Below are positions 33,740 through 42,864 of a stretch of DNA of 64,000 nucleotides, piece after piece. Location of the stretch: contig JAJXYO010000026.1 of NCBI GenBank assembly GCA_021780495.1, positions 96,677 through 160,676 on the forward strand. Direction: 5' to 3'. The first letter of the stretch is position 1, and each line of letters begins with the position of its first letter. The stretch is from Deltaproteobacteria bacterium (lineage in GTDB: Bacteria > Desulfobacterota > Desulfuromonadia > Geobacterales > Pseudopelobacteraceae). The position numbers were made by a program, and so were the translations under genes. Under the pieces are notes generated by a model. The model worked only from the letters and a program-made list of their open reading frames with translations, did no database searches and had not been told where the DNA came from.

Positions 33740-35392
33740 TCATGCCAACGGAGCCGTTGTCGCGTCAGCCGCCCTGTAGCGCCGGATGAGCGCATTGGTC
33801 GAGCTGTCATGCCGCAACTCGGGTTCGTCGGCCGGGTTCAGCTCCGGCAGGATCTTCATCGCCAGCACCTTGCCCAGTTCGACGCCCCACTGGTCGAAGG
33901 AGTCGATCTGCCAGATGGCGCCCTGGGTGAACACGCTGTGCTCATAGAGCGCTACCAGCCGGCCCAGCGTCTCGGGCGTCAGTTGTTCGACCAGGAGCGT
34001 GGTGCTCGGACGATTGCCCTCGAACACGCGGTGCGCCACCAGCCCCTCGGGCGTCCCCTCGCTCCTGACCTCATCGGCGGTCTTGCCGAAGGCCAGGGCC
34101 TCGGTCTGGGCGAACAGGTTGGCCATCAATATGTCGTGATGCGATGCGAGCGGGTTGAGGGTCCGGCAAAAGCCGATGAAATCGCAGGGGATCAGCCGGG
34201 TACCCTGATGGATGAGCTGGTAGAAGGAGTGCTGGCCATTGGTGCCCGGTTCGCCCCACACAATCGCACCGGTCTGATACGGCACCGGCTGGCCATCCAG
34301 CGTGACGTGCTTGCCGTTGCTCTCCATGGCCAGTTGCTGGAGATAGGCCGGGAAACGTTTCAGATACTGGTCGTAGGGCAGGATCGCCACGGTCTCTGCC
34401 CCGAAGAAGCTGCTGTACCACACGGACAAAAGGCCCAGCAGCACCGGCAGGTTGGCGGCGAACGGGGCGGTACGGAAATGCTCGTCCATGGACCGGAACC
34501 CTGCCAGCATGGAACGGAAATTATCAGGGCCGATGGCCAGCATGGTAGACAGGCCGATGGCCGAATCCATCGAGTAGCGCCCACCCACCCAGTCCCAGAA
34601 GCCGAACATGTTCGCCGTATCGATGCCGAACTTGGCCACCTCCGCTGTATTGGTCGAGACGGCAACGAAGTGCCGGGCGACCGCCTGCTCATCCCCCAGG
34701 GCCTGCAACGTCCATTGGCGGGCGGTACGGGCGTTGGTCATGGTCTCCAGGGTGCTGAAGGTCTTCGAGGAAACGATGAAGAGCGTCTCACTGGCATCCA
34801 GATCCTGGGTCGCTTCGGCGAAGTCGCTGCCATCCACGTTCGAGACGAAACGGAAGGTCATATCACGGCAGCTGTAGTGGCGCAGCGCTTCGTAGGCCAT
34901 GACCGGGCCGAGATCCGAGCCGCCGATGCCGATGTTGACAACATTGCGGATGCGTTTGCCGCTGTGCCCCAGCCACTGGCCGCCGCGCACCCGCTCGACG
35001 AAGGACGTCATCCGCTCCAGCACCTCGTGGACCGGGGGCACCACATCGGTCCCGTCAACCACGATCGATTGATCGCGAGCCGCGCGCAAGGCCACGTGGA
35101 GTACCGCACGGTTCTCGGTGCTATTGATCCGCTCACCGGCGTACATGGCATCGATCCGGGCGCGCAGCCCGGATTCGTCCGCCAACTGCAGCAGCAGCCG
35201 GAGCGTTTCCCCTGTGATGCGGTTTTTGGAGTAGTCGAGATAGAAGCCAACAGCCTCTGCCGTGAAACGCGTGCCGCGCTGCGGGTCATCGGCAAACAGC
35301 TGCCGCAGGTGGACGTCCTTGATGTCTTCGTAATGGGTCTGCAGTGCCTGCCAGGCCGGGAGTTGGGTGAGCGGTTGCAGCGTAGAACTCAT
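33740..35392 (-). CDS. pgi: Glucose-6-phosphate isomerase
   Basis: A 550-residue enzyme interconverting glucose-6-phosphate and fructose-6-phosphate. Active-site signatures are visible: [35 protein letters not shown], and [20 protein letters not shown]. The length is typical of the large bacterial/eukaryotic form. The start at 35392 has AAGGAG upstream and follows the pgl stop by only 3 bases. Its position in an operon with zwf, pgl, gnd and rpiB suggests that it feeds glucose-6-phosphate into, or recycles fructose-6-phosphate through, the pentose phosphate cycle. Confidence 0.96.
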   Translation of the reverse strand: MSSTLQPLTQLPAWQALQTHYEDIKDVHLRQLFADDPQRGTRFTAEAVGFYLDYSKNRITGETLRLLLQLADESGLRARIDAMYAGERINSTENRAVLHVALRAARDQSIVVDGTDVVPPVHEVLERMTSFVERVRGGQWLGHSGKRIRNVVNIGIGGSDLGPVMAYEALRHYSCRDMTFRFVSNVDGSDFAEATQDLDASETLFIVSSKTFSTLETMTNARTARQWTLQALGDEQAVARHFVAVSTNTAEVAKFGIDTANMFGFWDWVGGRYSMDSAIGLSTMLAIGPDNFRSMLAGFRSMDEHFRTAPFAANLPVLLGLLSVWYSSFFGAETVAILPYDQYLKRFPAYLQQLAMESNGKHVTLDGQPVPYQTGAIVWGEPGTNGQHSFYQLIHQGTRLIPCDFIGFCRTLNPLASHHDILMANLFAQTEALAFGKTADEVRSEGTPEGLVAHRVFEGNRPSTTLLVEQLTPETLGRLVALYEHSVFTQGAIWQIDSFDQWGVELGKVLAMKILPELNPADEPELRHDSSTNALIRRYRAADATTAPLA

Positions 35393-35395
35393 GGA

Positions 35396-36130
35396 TCAGT
35401 ACTCCTTTCGTGTGCGTAATTGTCGGGCTGCGTCCCGGTCCACCAGCCACAGCAAGCCGCCGTCAACCGGCTTGATCAGCCGGGCCGGGATGCTGCGCGG
35501 GTTCTGGGCCTCTTTCAGTACCTTCCGCAGCACGGGCGCCTTGTCTGCGCCCGAGACCAGGAAGACGACCAGTGCCGCCTGATTGATGGCTGCGGCCGTC
35601 AGGGTCAGCCGGTGCAAACCTTCTTCGGCCACATACACATCGGCCACCCAGCGCTGCTGCTCGTCCAGGACAGCAGTATCGGGAAAGAGGGAAGCGGTGT
35701 GTCCGTTCACGCCCAGCCCCAGCAGCAGCAGATCGAAGCGGGGCGGGCCGTCGGCAAAAAATGCGCGCAGCAGCGCTTCATACGCCGCGGCGCCCTCCTG
35801 CGGAGAGGGGACGCAGAGCAGGGGATGGATCTGTTCCGGCGGGACCGGGACGTGGTCGAGCAGTTCCTGGCGCGCCATCAGGGCATTGTTGCGGGGGTCG
35901 TCGCCGGGGACGCAGCGTTCGTCGCCCCAGAAGATATGGGTGTCCCGCCAGGGAACCAGCTTGCGGAAGGCTTCGTTGGCCAGAAGCTGGTAGGCGCGGC
36001 GCGGTGTGCTGCCACCGGAAAGGGCGACGGTGAATCTGCCGCGGGCCTGCACCGCCTGGCGCGCCTCAGCGGCAAACAGCTCGGCCGCTGCCAGGCCCAA
36101 GGCCTCCGTATCAGGGTAGATTTTGATCAT
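35396..36130 (-). CDS. pgl: 6-phosphogluconolactonase (DevB type)
   Basis: A 244-residue enzyme that hydrolyses 6-phosphogluconolactone to 6-phosphogluconate. Family motifs are VALSGGSTPRRAYQLL, IFWGDERCVPGDDPRNN and LLGLGVNGHTASLFPDT. It lies 17 bases after zwf, which makes its substrate, and 3 bases before pgi. Length and motifs are normal. Confidence 0.96.
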   Translation of the reverse strand: MIKIYPDTEALGLAAAELFAAEARQAVQARGRFTVALSGGSTPRRAYQLLANEAFRKLVPWRDTHIFWGDERCVPGDDPRNNALMARQELLDHVPVPPEQIHPLLCVPSPQEGAAAYEALLRAFFADGPPRFDLLLLGLGVNGHTASLFPDTAVLDEQQRWVADVYVAEEGLHRLTLTAAAINQAALVVFLVSGADKAPVLRKVLKEAQNPRSIPARLIKPVDGGLLWLVDRDAARQLRTRKEY

Positions 36131-36147
36131 GTCGCCTCCAGCACGTA

Positions 36148-37656
36148 TTATTCCGGTTTGATGGCGGGTTGCAGCCAGCTGTGCCCGTCCCTGGCGATGA
36201 GCAGCTCGGCCGACTCCGGTCCCCAGCTGCCGGCCGGGTAATCGGGGAAATCACCGGGAGGGACCGCCTCCCACGCCTCCAGGACCGGTTCGACGATCTT
36301 CCAGGCGCGCTCCACCTGGTCGGCCCGCATGAACAGTGTGGCATCGCCCTTGATCACATCCAGGAGCAGTGTCTCATATGCCTCGGGCGGGACAACCTTG
36401 AAGGCGTCCCGGTAGCGGAACTGCATATCCACCGGACCGAGCAGCAGGCGGCTGCCCGGCTGCTTGGCCTGGATGCGGGTTACGATGCCTTCTTCCGGCT
36501 GGATGTGGATAATCAGGCGATTGGGCTGCCAGTTTTCCACTGCGGCCGCAGGGAACAGCTGGTGGGGCGCAGGGCGGAACAGGATGGAGACCTCCGATAC
36601 CTTGCAGGGCAGCCGCTTGCCGGTGCGCAAGTAAAACGGCACCCCCTGCCAGCGCCAGTTGTCGATGTAGAGCTTGAGGGCCGCATAGGTTTCGGTGGGG
36701 GAGGCGGGGGGCACGCCCGGCTCCTCGCGGTAGCCCGGCTGCGCCGTGCCAGCGACGGAACCGCGGCCGTACTGGCCCCGCACCGCATACTGATGGACCT
36801 CCTCGGGGCGAATGGGACGGATGGCGCGCAGCACATCCACCTTCTTGTTGCGTACCTCGTCGGCATCGAAGGAGACCGGCGGTTCCATGGCCATCAGACA
36901 GAGGATCTGGAGCAGGTGGTTCTGCACCATGTCCCGCAGGGCGCCGGCCTGGTCGTAGTAGCCGCCGCGCTCTTCAACCCCCACGGTCTCGGCCACGGTA
37001 ATCTGCACGTGATCGATGTAGCGTCGGTCCCAGAGCGGTTCGTAGAGCGAATTGGCAAAGCGGAAGGCCAGGATGTTCTGCACCGTCTCCTTACCCAGGT
37101 AGTGGTCGATCCGGTAGATCTGGGATTCGGCAAACATGCCGGTCAGCAGCCGGTCCAGTTCCCGCGCCGACTGCAGGTCCCGGCCGAACGGTTTTTCCAC
37201 TACCAGGCGGTCCCGCTGGCAGTCCCGGCAGACGCCCAGCCGTTGCAGGTGCGCCGCCGCAGCCGGTACCATATCGGGAGGTATGGCCAGGTAGAACAGC
37301 CGGTTGGCCCGGCCGCCCCAGCCCTGTTCGAGCTCTGCCAGTTTCCCGCTGAGGACGGGCCCGGAAGCCGGATCGCTGAAATCGTCGGCGAGGTAGAAAA
37401 CATGAGCGGCAAAGCGCTCCCACTGCTGCTCGTCCGCAGGCTTGCGGCGCGAGAAGCGATCCACGCCTGCCCGGAGGTGCTGGCGAAACGATACGTCGTC
37501 CCGCTGTTTGCGGGCGACGCCGACGATGGCAAACTGTTCGGGCAGGAGATGGTCGAGGTGCAGGTTGAAGAGCGCCGGGACCAGCTTGCGCCAGGCCAGG
37601 TCGCCGCCGCCTCCGAAGATTACCAGCACGGTCGGATCGGATTGTTGAATAGCCAT
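36148..37656 (-). CDS. zwf: Glucose-6-phosphate 1-dehydrogenase
   Basis: A 502-residue enzyme that oxidises glucose-6-phosphate and reduces NAD(P)+. The coenzyme fold is VLVIFGGGGDLAWRKLVPAL; the usual form is GASGDL, so a Gly replaces the Ser. The active-site segment RIDHYLGKETVQNILAFRFAN and the later LIIHIQPEEG and YETLLLDVIKGDATLFMRADQVE are complete. The start at 37656 (MAIQQSD) has AAAGG upstream; seven upstream codons in frame lack an RBS. It lies 57 bases after gnd and 17 before pgl. NADP versus NAD preference is not readable. Confidence 0.96.
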   Translation of the reverse strand: MAIQQSDPTVLVIFGGGGDLAWRKLVPALFNLHLDHLLPEQFAIVGVARKQRDDVSFRQHLRAGVDRFSRRKPADEQQWERFAAHVFYLADDFSDPASGPVLSGKLAELEQGWGGRANRLFYLAIPPDMVPAAAAHLQRLGVCRDCQRDRLVVEKPFGRDLQSARELDRLLTGMFAESQIYRIDHYLGKETVQNILAFRFANSLYEPLWDRRYIDHVQITVAETVGVEERGGYYDQAGALRDMVQNHLLQILCLMAMEPPVSFDADEVRNKKVDVLRAIRPIRPEEVHQYAVRGQYGRGSVAGTAQPGYREEPGVPPASPTETYAALKLYIDNWRWQGVPFYLRTGKRLPCKVSEVSILFRPAPHQLFPAAAVENWQPNRLIIHIQPEEGIVTRIQAKQPGSRLLLGPVDMQFRYRDAFKVVPPEAYETLLLDVIKGDATLFMRADQVERAWKIVEPVLEAWEAVPPGDFPDYPAGSWGPESAELLIARDGHSWLQPAIKPE

Positions 37657-37713
37657 GGCTGCGCGCCTTTCGTACAACAGTAGAGTAGGGCTCTGTGATG
37701 GACAGCCCCGCTG

Positions 37714-38742
37714 TCAATCCCCCTGTTTGACCCCGGGCTTCTCCAGGTGGCCGCCGAAGCCGTAGCGCATGGCCGACAGGACCCGGTCGGCAAAATCGGC
37801 CTCGCCCCGCGAACTGAAGCGTTCGAACAGGGCCGCGCTCAGTACGGGGGCCGGGACGCCCTCTTCGATGGCGGCGATGTTCATCCAGCGCCCTTCGCCC
37901 GAATCCGATACCCGGCCGGCGAAATTCTCCAGGCCGGGGTCGGCCAGCAGCCCGCTGGCCGCCAGGTCGAGCAGCCAGGAAGAGATGACGCTGCCCCGGC
38001 GCCAGACCTCCGTAATGTCCGGCAGATTGAAATCATAGTGATAGTGTTCCGGGTGGCGCAGCGGCGTCGTCTCGGCGTCCGCTTCCCGCTCCTGTGTGCC
38101 GACGTTGGCGTGCCGGAGGATATTGAGCCCCTCGGCATAGGCGGCCATCAATCCGTACTCGATGCCGTTGTGCACCATCTTGACGAAGTGGCCGGCGCCG
38201 CTGGGGCCGCAGTGCAGATAGCCCTGTTCGGCCGTGCCGCCGCCCTGGCCCCTGCCGGCTGTGCGTGGGGCGGCAGCGCTGCCGGGCGCCAGAGCGGCAA
38301 AGACCGGGTCAAGCAGTGCCACGGCGGATGGTTCCCCGCCGATCATCAGGCAGTAGCCCCGTTCCGCTCCCCAGACCCCGCCGCTGGTGCCGACGTCCAG
38401 ATAGCGGATGCCGCTGGCCTGCAGCTGAGCCGAACGGCGGAGGTCATCCAGGTAACAGGAGTTGCCGCCGTCGATCAGGATGTCGTCCGGCTCCAGGAGC
38501 GGTGCCAGCCTGGCAATCATGGCATCCGTGACAGCGGCCGGCACCATCAGCCAGACCACCCGCGGCTTCGCCATCCTGGCTATAAATGCCTCGATCGAGC
38601 GGGCTCCCACAGCCCCTTCCTGTTCGAGCGCTGCCACGGCCTCGCTTTTCATGTCAAATACCACGCATTGATGGCCGCTGTGCAGCAGGCGGCGCACCAT
38701 ATCAGCGCCCATGCGCCCCAATCCGATCATGCCGATTTGCAT
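37714..38742 (-). CDS. gnd: 6-phosphogluconate dehydrogenase, decarboxylating (short, probably NAD-type)
   Basis: A 342-residue enzyme giving ribulose-5-phosphate and CO2 from 6-phosphogluconate. The N-terminal dinucleotide motif is GMIGLGRMGADMVRRL. Substrate signatures are DGGNSCYLDDLRRS and DVGTSGGVWGAERGYCLMIGG, and the catalytic segment is HCGPSGAGHFVKMVHNGIEYG. At about 340 residues it is the short form (GndA/YqeC-like), which usually prefers NAD; the classical NADP enzyme has about 470. A Gly/Ala-rich insertion (GSAAAPRTAGRGQGGG) precedes the catalytic loop. It overlaps rpiB by 16 bases. Confidence 0.94.
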   Translation of the reverse strand: MQIGMIGLGRMGADMVRRLLHSGHQCVVFDMKSEAVAALEQEGAVGARSIEAFIARMAKPRVVWLMVPAAVTDAMIARLAPLLEPDDILIDGGNSCYLDDLRRSAQLQASGIRYLDVGTSGGVWGAERGYCLMIGGEPSAVALLDPVFAALAPGSAAAPRTAGRGQGGGTAEQGYLHCGPSGAGHFVKMVHNGIEYGLMAAYAEGLNILRHANVGTQEREADAETTPLRHPEHYHYDFNLPDITEVWRRGSVISSWLLDLAASGLLADPGLENFAGRVSDSGEGRWMNIAAIEEGVPAPVLSAALFERFSSRGEADFADRVLSAMRYGFGGHLEKPGVKQGD

Positions 38743-39194
38743 GCCGTGCCTCCTCTTTCCAGTGCCGCTATCTTGGCCAGGCGGCGGCGATGCCGTTCCG
38801 CTCCGCTGAAACGGGCGGCGATAAACGTCTGCACCAGCTCACCGGCCTGGGCAGGACCGACTACCCGGCTGCCGAGGCAGATGATGTTCATGTCGTCGTC
38901 TTCCACCCCCTGGCGGGCGGAAAAATCGTCATGGATCAGGGCGGCCCGGGCACCCGGCACCTTGTTGGCGGCGATACAGGCCCCCACGCCGCTGCTGCAC
39001 AGGGCGATGCCTCTCTCCACCGCTCCCGCGACCACGGCCTGTGCCAGCGGGATGACAAAATCCGGGTAGTCGTCGGCCGGGTCCCGCTGCCGGGCGCCAA
39101 AATCGGTCACCTCATGGCCGGCTGATCTGAGCGCCGCAGCCAGCTGCGCCTTCATCTCAAAGCCGCCGTGATCGGCAGCGATACCGATACGCAT
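38727..39194 (-). CDS. rpiB: Ribose-5-phosphate isomerase B
   Basis: A 155-residue enzyme interconverting ribulose-5-phosphate and ribose-5-phosphate. Signatures are IGIAADHGGFEMKAQL, DYPDFVIPLAQAV, CSSGVGACIAANKVPGARAAL and MNIICLGSRVVG. The catalytic Cys is kept. The loop reads CSSGVG rather than the commoner CGTGIG, and the phosphate-side segment reads ARQGVEDDDMN rather than ARxHNxAN. This is a known-looking sequence variant, though a changed substrate (for example allose-6-phosphate) cannot be excluded. It is the first gene of the minus-strand operon. Confidence 0.92.
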   Translation of the reverse strand: MRIGIAADHGGFEMKAQLAAALRSAGHEVTDFGARQRDPADDYPDFVIPLAQAVVAGAVERGIALCSSGVGACIAANKVPGARAALIHDDFSARQGVEDDDMNIICLGSRVVGPAQAGELVQTFIAARFSGAERHRRRLAKIAALERGGTACKSA

Positions 39195-39604
39195 CAGCCG
39201 ATCTCCTTCCGGCCACCCAGATCGGAAGCAGAGAAACTGCTGGGTGAAGCGCTCTTCATTGCTGCCTCCGAACCGTGTAACATTACGCGAGAACCGGCCT
39301 ATAAGACCACGCGGGGCTCATGATTACAACAGGTAGTTTCATGTCTTCGGTATCGCAACGTGTCCGCAGCGTTCAGCTGCAAGCGTGTCTTTTTCTAAAC
39401 ACGAAAATAGTGTGCAGGTTAGCCGGTTGCATGCTGTCCCTGCTGTGTTGCGATGATCTGCCGCTGCAACGATTGCCGCATGCCTTGTTACCGGACACAG
39501 ATAACCTGCTGAGATCTGTACTCAGTATATCCGCATATCATTGTGTGTCTACTGTATCCTTGGTGAATACAATTCCCCGGAAACAAAAATCTCACCTCGT
39601 TGCC

Positions 39605-39654
39605 CCGTCTCATCCCGCACCCTGAAATCTCAAAATGAGACGGCACGGTTTTTT
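39605..39654 (+). terminator. Rho-independent-like terminator with no gene before it
   Basis: CCGTCTCAT and ATGAGACGG pair perfectly (9 bp) across a 21-nt loop, followed by CACGG and six T. On the plus strand no real gene precedes it, so it may end a small RNA or act as a leader attenuator for the SCO operon. Confidence 0.6.
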
Positions 39655-39705
39655 GTCGCACTTCGTATCCTGTTGAAATTGCGTAACAGTTATTGCTGGT
39701 CGTGA

Positions 39706-39721
39706 TGGCATGAATATTGTA
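39706..39721 (+). promoter_or_regulatory. Possible sigma-54 promoter of the SCO/cytochrome operon
   Basis: TGGCATGAATATTGTA has -24/-12 spacing, with GT in place of GC at -12. It lies 49 bases before the start codon at 39771. It is a weak match. Confidence 0.35.
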
Positions 39722-39770
39722 AAACATACATGTCCCGCATCACGCCACCACAACAAGGAGCTTCTGACAC

Positions 39771-40352
39771 ATGCTAAAAATGATGACTGCAGTCCTGCGG
39801 TTTCTCTCGATCATGGTACTCTGTCTGTTCTTTACGGGCACTGCCTTTGCCGCAAAAAGCGAATACCGGAGAACCATCGAGCATTACGCGGTCCCCGATG
39901 TAGTCCTGGTGAATCAGGATGGTCACAAGGTCCATTTGAAAACATACCTGCAATCCAACAACCCGGTTGTCGTTGAGTTCATCTTCGGCACCTGCACAAC
40001 AATCTGCCCCATTCTGTCCGCCGGTTATGCCAACCTCCAGCAAAAACTGGGCGCCGATGTGCGAAATGTCAAACTGGTCTCCATATCCATTGATCCGGAA
40101 CATGACACCCCGAACGTGATGAAAGAGTATCTGAAAAAATACCGGGCCAAGCCGGGCTGGGATTTTCTGACCGGTTCTCGATCCGACATCGACAAGGTGA
40201 TGTATGCCTTCAATGCCTACATCCCCAACAAGATGTCACATTTCCCACTGACGTTGTTCAGATCGCCGTCCGACGGCTCGTGGATCAGGATATTCGGACT
40301 GATGAGCAGCTCGGAATTCTTGAATGAGTTTCACAAGGTGGCAAAAAAATGA
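39771..40352 (+). CDS. SCO1/SenC-family copper/thiol-disulfide protein
   Basis: A 193-residue exported thioredoxin-fold protein, likely delivering copper or reducing Cys residues of a copper enzyme in the periplasm. The signal peptide ends near TAFA-AKS. The metal/thiol motif is FGTCTTICPILS (C-x3-C-P), as in SCO proteins, and SISIDPEHDTPNVMKEYLKKY is the usual next block. The distal His expected as copper ligand could be that of MSHFPLTLF. The RBS GGAG lies 10 bases from the ATG. Its stop overlaps the next gene (ATGA). Its neighbours include a multicopper oxidase, a plausible copper client. Confidence 0.88.
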   Translation: MLKMMTAVLRFLSIMVLCLFFTGTAFAAKSEYRRTIEHYAVPDVVLVNQDGHKVHLKTYLQSNNPVVVEFIFGTCTTICPILSAGYANLQQKLGADVRNVKLVSISIDPEHDTPNVMKEYLKKYRAKPGWDFLTGSRSDIDKVMYAFNAYIPNKMSHFPLTLFRSPSDGSWIRIFGLMSSSEFLNEFHKVAKK

Positions 40353-42064
40353 TCACGACCAGCGCATTCAGACGAGGAAATCACATGGCCATGGCTGCAG
40401 TTGTCTTCCTGTTTGTTCTGATGGGGTTCCTGCCGACCTGCCCGGCGGCAGAACGGTCCACGGCGCCGCTTTCACACGAGGAGCAGATCAGGCTGGGAGA
40501 ACGGATCTACCGCGAGGGCATCCTGCCTTCGGGCGAAGCCGTGCAGGCTGTCGTCAAAGGTGATATCACCGTGCCCGGCACCTCCTTCACCTGTGTGAGC
40601 TGTCATCTGCGCAGCGGTCTCGGATCATCCGAAGGGGGGGTCGTCACCCCGCCAACCAACGGAGCCATACTCTTTAAACCCTACAATTCATCCTACAAGG
40701 ATGTGACTAACGACAAGCGCTATCTTCCTTCCATCGGCCAGAGGGTGGCATATACCGATCAAACCCTGGCCAGGGCTATTCAGGCCGGTGTCAATCCTTC
40801 CGGCCTGACGATGAACCCGGTCATGCCGCGCTATCTGCTGGATGATAAGGATATGGCTCTGCTGATCACCTATCTGAAATCGTTATCGGTGGATTTTTCA
40901 CCCGGCGTTTCCGAACGGGAAATAAACTTTGCCACGGTTATCACCGACGACGTGCCCCCGGAAGAATACGAAGCCATGCTGTTGCCGCTGCAGCGCTACG
41001 TCAATCTGAAAAACGGCAGCATCAACCTGTATAGAAATCAGAAGCGCAGCGAACGCATGGCTGCCAGCATGCTGGTATCCAGCGAGCTGATGTACAAAAA
41101 AATGACCTTGGCGCGCTGGATGCTCAAAGGCCCGGCCGAGACCTGGCGCAAGCAGCTGGAAGAATACTATCGTACACAACCGGTGTTCGCCCTGCTGGGC
41201 GGCATTTCACATGGCGACTGGAAACCGATTCACGATTTCAGCGAGGCGCATCATCTGCCTTGCCTGTTTCCCCAGACGGAGTATCCGGTGATCTCCGAGA
41301 CGGACTGGTATACGCTGTATCTTTCCAAAGGTTATTACCAGGAAGGCGAGGGAGCCGCCCGTTTCCTGAACAACAGCGATGAAACTGCACCAGGCGGGAA
41401 AGTGCTCCAGATCGTGCGGGCGTCACGTGAGTCGCAGGCACTGGCGAAAGGGTTCGAGGAAACCTGGCGCGAACTGGGTCATGATGCAGCCGTGACGATT
41501 TCGCTCCAGCCGGGAGAAAAGCTCCTCGAAGATACTCTGCATAATGCTCTCAAAACTGAAAAACCGGCAGCCATCCTGATCTGGGACGAATCCGGCGCAG
41601 TGCCGGTTCTCGATCTGCTGTCATCCGACGCTCTTCGCCCGGCGCGGGTGCTTGTGTCCGGCAGTCAGCAGGCACAGCACTTCGGGGCAATTCCCGAAAA
41701 AGTCCGCGCGTTCACCTACATCACCTACCCGTACCGGCTTCCGCAGGATGATGCCATCTACAATATTTATATCGCACCGTACAAAAAAAATCCCACTACC
41801 GCAGGGGCCTATGACCTGAATCTCAAGAGCTCTTTCATCACCACACAGATACTGACATCGGCATTGATGGATATGCGCGGCAACTACTACCGCGATAATT
41901 TCTTCGATGTAATCGGCATGATGCCTGACCAGAGATATCCTTTGTATGAGCGGGTGAGCTTCGGTCCCGGACAGCGCTACGCCTCCAAAGGCTGTTATAT
42001 CGTTCAGCTCGGCAGTGGCGACAAGCCGGAGCTGATCAAGAAAAGCGACTGGGTCATTCACTGA
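40349..42064 (+). CDS. Exported cytochrome c fused to a periplasmic-binding-like domain
   Basis: A 571-residue protein. After an N-terminal signal segment (about 13-35), a class I cytochrome c domain carries one haem site, CVSCH (about residue 81), with a likely Met ligand in LTMNPVMPRY. From about 185 on the sequence resembles a type 1 periplasmic binding fold or ABC-substrate-like domain (PVFALLGGISHGDWKPIHDFSEAHHLPCLFPQTE, QIVRASRESQALAKGFEETW, AAILIWDESGAVPVLDLL). Such a fusion suggests ligand-dependent electron transfer. The start at 40349 overlaps the SCO stop; an internal ATG at 40385 with GAGGA upstream is also possible. It lies in the SCO-multicopper oxidase cluster. Confidence 0.83.
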   Translation: MITTSAFRRGNHMAMAAVVFLFVLMGFLPTCPAAERSTAPLSHEEQIRLGERIYREGILPSGEAVQAVVKGDITVPGTSFTCVSCHLRSGLGSSEGGVVTPPTNGAILFKPYNSSYKDVTNDKRYLPSIGQRVAYTDQTLARAIQAGVNPSGLTMNPVMPRYLLDDKDMALLITYLKSLSVDFSPGVSEREINFATVITDDVPPEEYEAMLLPLQRYVNLKNGSINLYRNQKRSERMAASMLVSSELMYKKMTLARWMLKGPAETWRKQLEEYYRTQPVFALLGGISHGDWKPIHDFSEAHHLPCLFPQTEYPVISETDWYTLYLSKGYYQEGEGAARFLNNSDETAPGGKVLQIVRASRESQALAKGFEETWRELGHDAAVTISLQPGEKLLEDTLHNALKTEKPAAILIWDESGAVPVLDLLSSDALRPARVLVSGSQQAQHFGAIPEKVRAFTYITYPYRLPQDDAIYNIYIAPYKKNPTTAGAYDLNLKSSFITTQILTSALMDMRGNYYRDNFFDVIGMMPDQRYPLYERVSFGPGQRYASKGCYIVQLGSGDKPELIKKSDWVIH

Positions 42065-42105
42065 CCCGCTGCCCGGTAACTCAGACTATTCGTAACCACC
42101 CCCAT

Positions 42106-42129
42106 CCCCTCCTTGAACGGAAGGAGGGG
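42106..42129 (+). other. Intergenic hairpin
   Basis: CCCCTCCTT and AAGGAGGGG form a perfect 9-bp stem with a 6-nt loop, 42 bases after the cytochrome gene, without a T-run. It could reduce read-through or stabilise the mRNA. Confidence 0.6.
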
Positions 42130-42194
42130 TGCTACAGGCACAAGCTCACACGGGCTTCTGATTCGACCACTACGATAGAAAGGAACACTCAATT

Positions 42195-42860
42195 ATGAAC
42201 AAACTGGTTGTCATCATCATGCTGGCCCTGACCATCTCCACGGCATACGCGGCGGAGACACCAAAGACGGACGAACAGAAGACTCTCTATGCCGTCGGAC
42301 TGGTTGTCGCCCGCCAACTGTCGGTCTTCAATCTGAGCCCCGCGGAATTCGAGCTTGTCAAGCAGGGTCTGAACGATGCCGTCAGCGGCAAAACCCCGCA
42401 AGTGCAGCTCAGCGCCTACACCGAAAAGATCCAGGAATTGGCCCGTGCACGCCGCAAGGCTCTCGGCGAGAAGTTTGCCGGTGTGAATAAAGAGTTTCTG
42501 GACAAGGCCGCCGCGGAAAAAGGCGCCGTAAAGACCGCTTCCGGTCTGGTCTATCTTTCGCTGAAAGAGGGCAGCGGAGCCAAACCCGGCCCCAAGGACA
42601 CGGTGGTGGTCAATTATCGCGGCACCCTGCCGGATGGGAGAGAATTCGACAGCTCCTACAAACGGGGCAAGCCTGCCGAACTGCGCATGGACGGTGTTAT
42701 CCGATGTTGGACGGAAGGATTGCAGAAGATGAGTGTGGGGGGCAAGGCCAAGCTGGTCTGTCCGGCGTCCCTGGCGTATGGCGAGGCCGGTGCCGGCGAA
42801 TTGATCCTGCCGGGTACCCCGCTGGCATTCGATGTCGAGCTGATTGAAATCAAGAGGTGA
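42195..42860 (+). CDS. FKBP-type peptidyl-prolyl isomerase, exported (FkpA/Mip-like)
   Basis: A 221-residue chaperone that catalyses proline isomerisation in the periplasm or outer envelope. The signal peptide ends near ISTAYA-AET. An N-terminal FKBP_N-type dimerisation region (about 25-115; TLYAVGLVVARQLSVFNLSPAEFELVKQG) is followed by an FKBP domain (about 125-221; DTVVVNYRGTLPDGREFDSSYKRGKPAEL, GWTEGLQKM-like CWTEGLQKMSVGGKAKLVCP, LAYG). It probably helps fold the large proline-rich proteins encoded next to it, notably the multicopper oxidase. It runs straight into the following small gene. Confidence 0.93.
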   Translation: MNKLVVIIMLALTISTAYAAETPKTDEQKTLYAVGLVVARQLSVFNLSPAEFELVKQGLNDAVSGKTPQVQLSAYTEKIQELARARRKALGEKFAGVNKEFLDKAAAEKGAVKTASGLVYLSLKEGSGAKPGPKDTVVVNYRGTLPDGREFDSSYKRGKPAELRMDGVIRCWTEGLQKMSVGGKAKLVCPASLAYGEAGAGELILPGTPLAFDVELIEIKR

Positions 42861-42864
42861 TGCC

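Larger units (their letters stand above)
39195..39770. other. Divergent intergenic region between two operons
   Basis: About 575 bases. It should hold the minus-strand promoter of rpiB-gnd-zwf-pgl-pgi and the plus-strand promoter of the SCO-like gene. A stand-alone terminator (39605) and a sigma-54-like site (39706) are listed separately. A 101-codon frame at 39320-39625 lacks protein-like character. Confidence 0.55.

Noticed and set aside
33554..35419. 621-codon plus-strand frame opposite pgi
   Set aside because: pgi on the minus strand is fully conserved; the long frame is a codon-bias shadow.
36169..39069. Long plus-strand frames opposite zwf (504 codons) and gnd-rpiB (440 codons)
   Set aside because: They mirror well-supported minus-strand genes and show no domain, signal peptide or RBS.
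39320..39625. 101-codon frame in the rpiB/SCO spacer
   Set aside because: No RBS, no domain and a mixed Ser/Leu/Cys composition without pattern; it is more likely noncoding.
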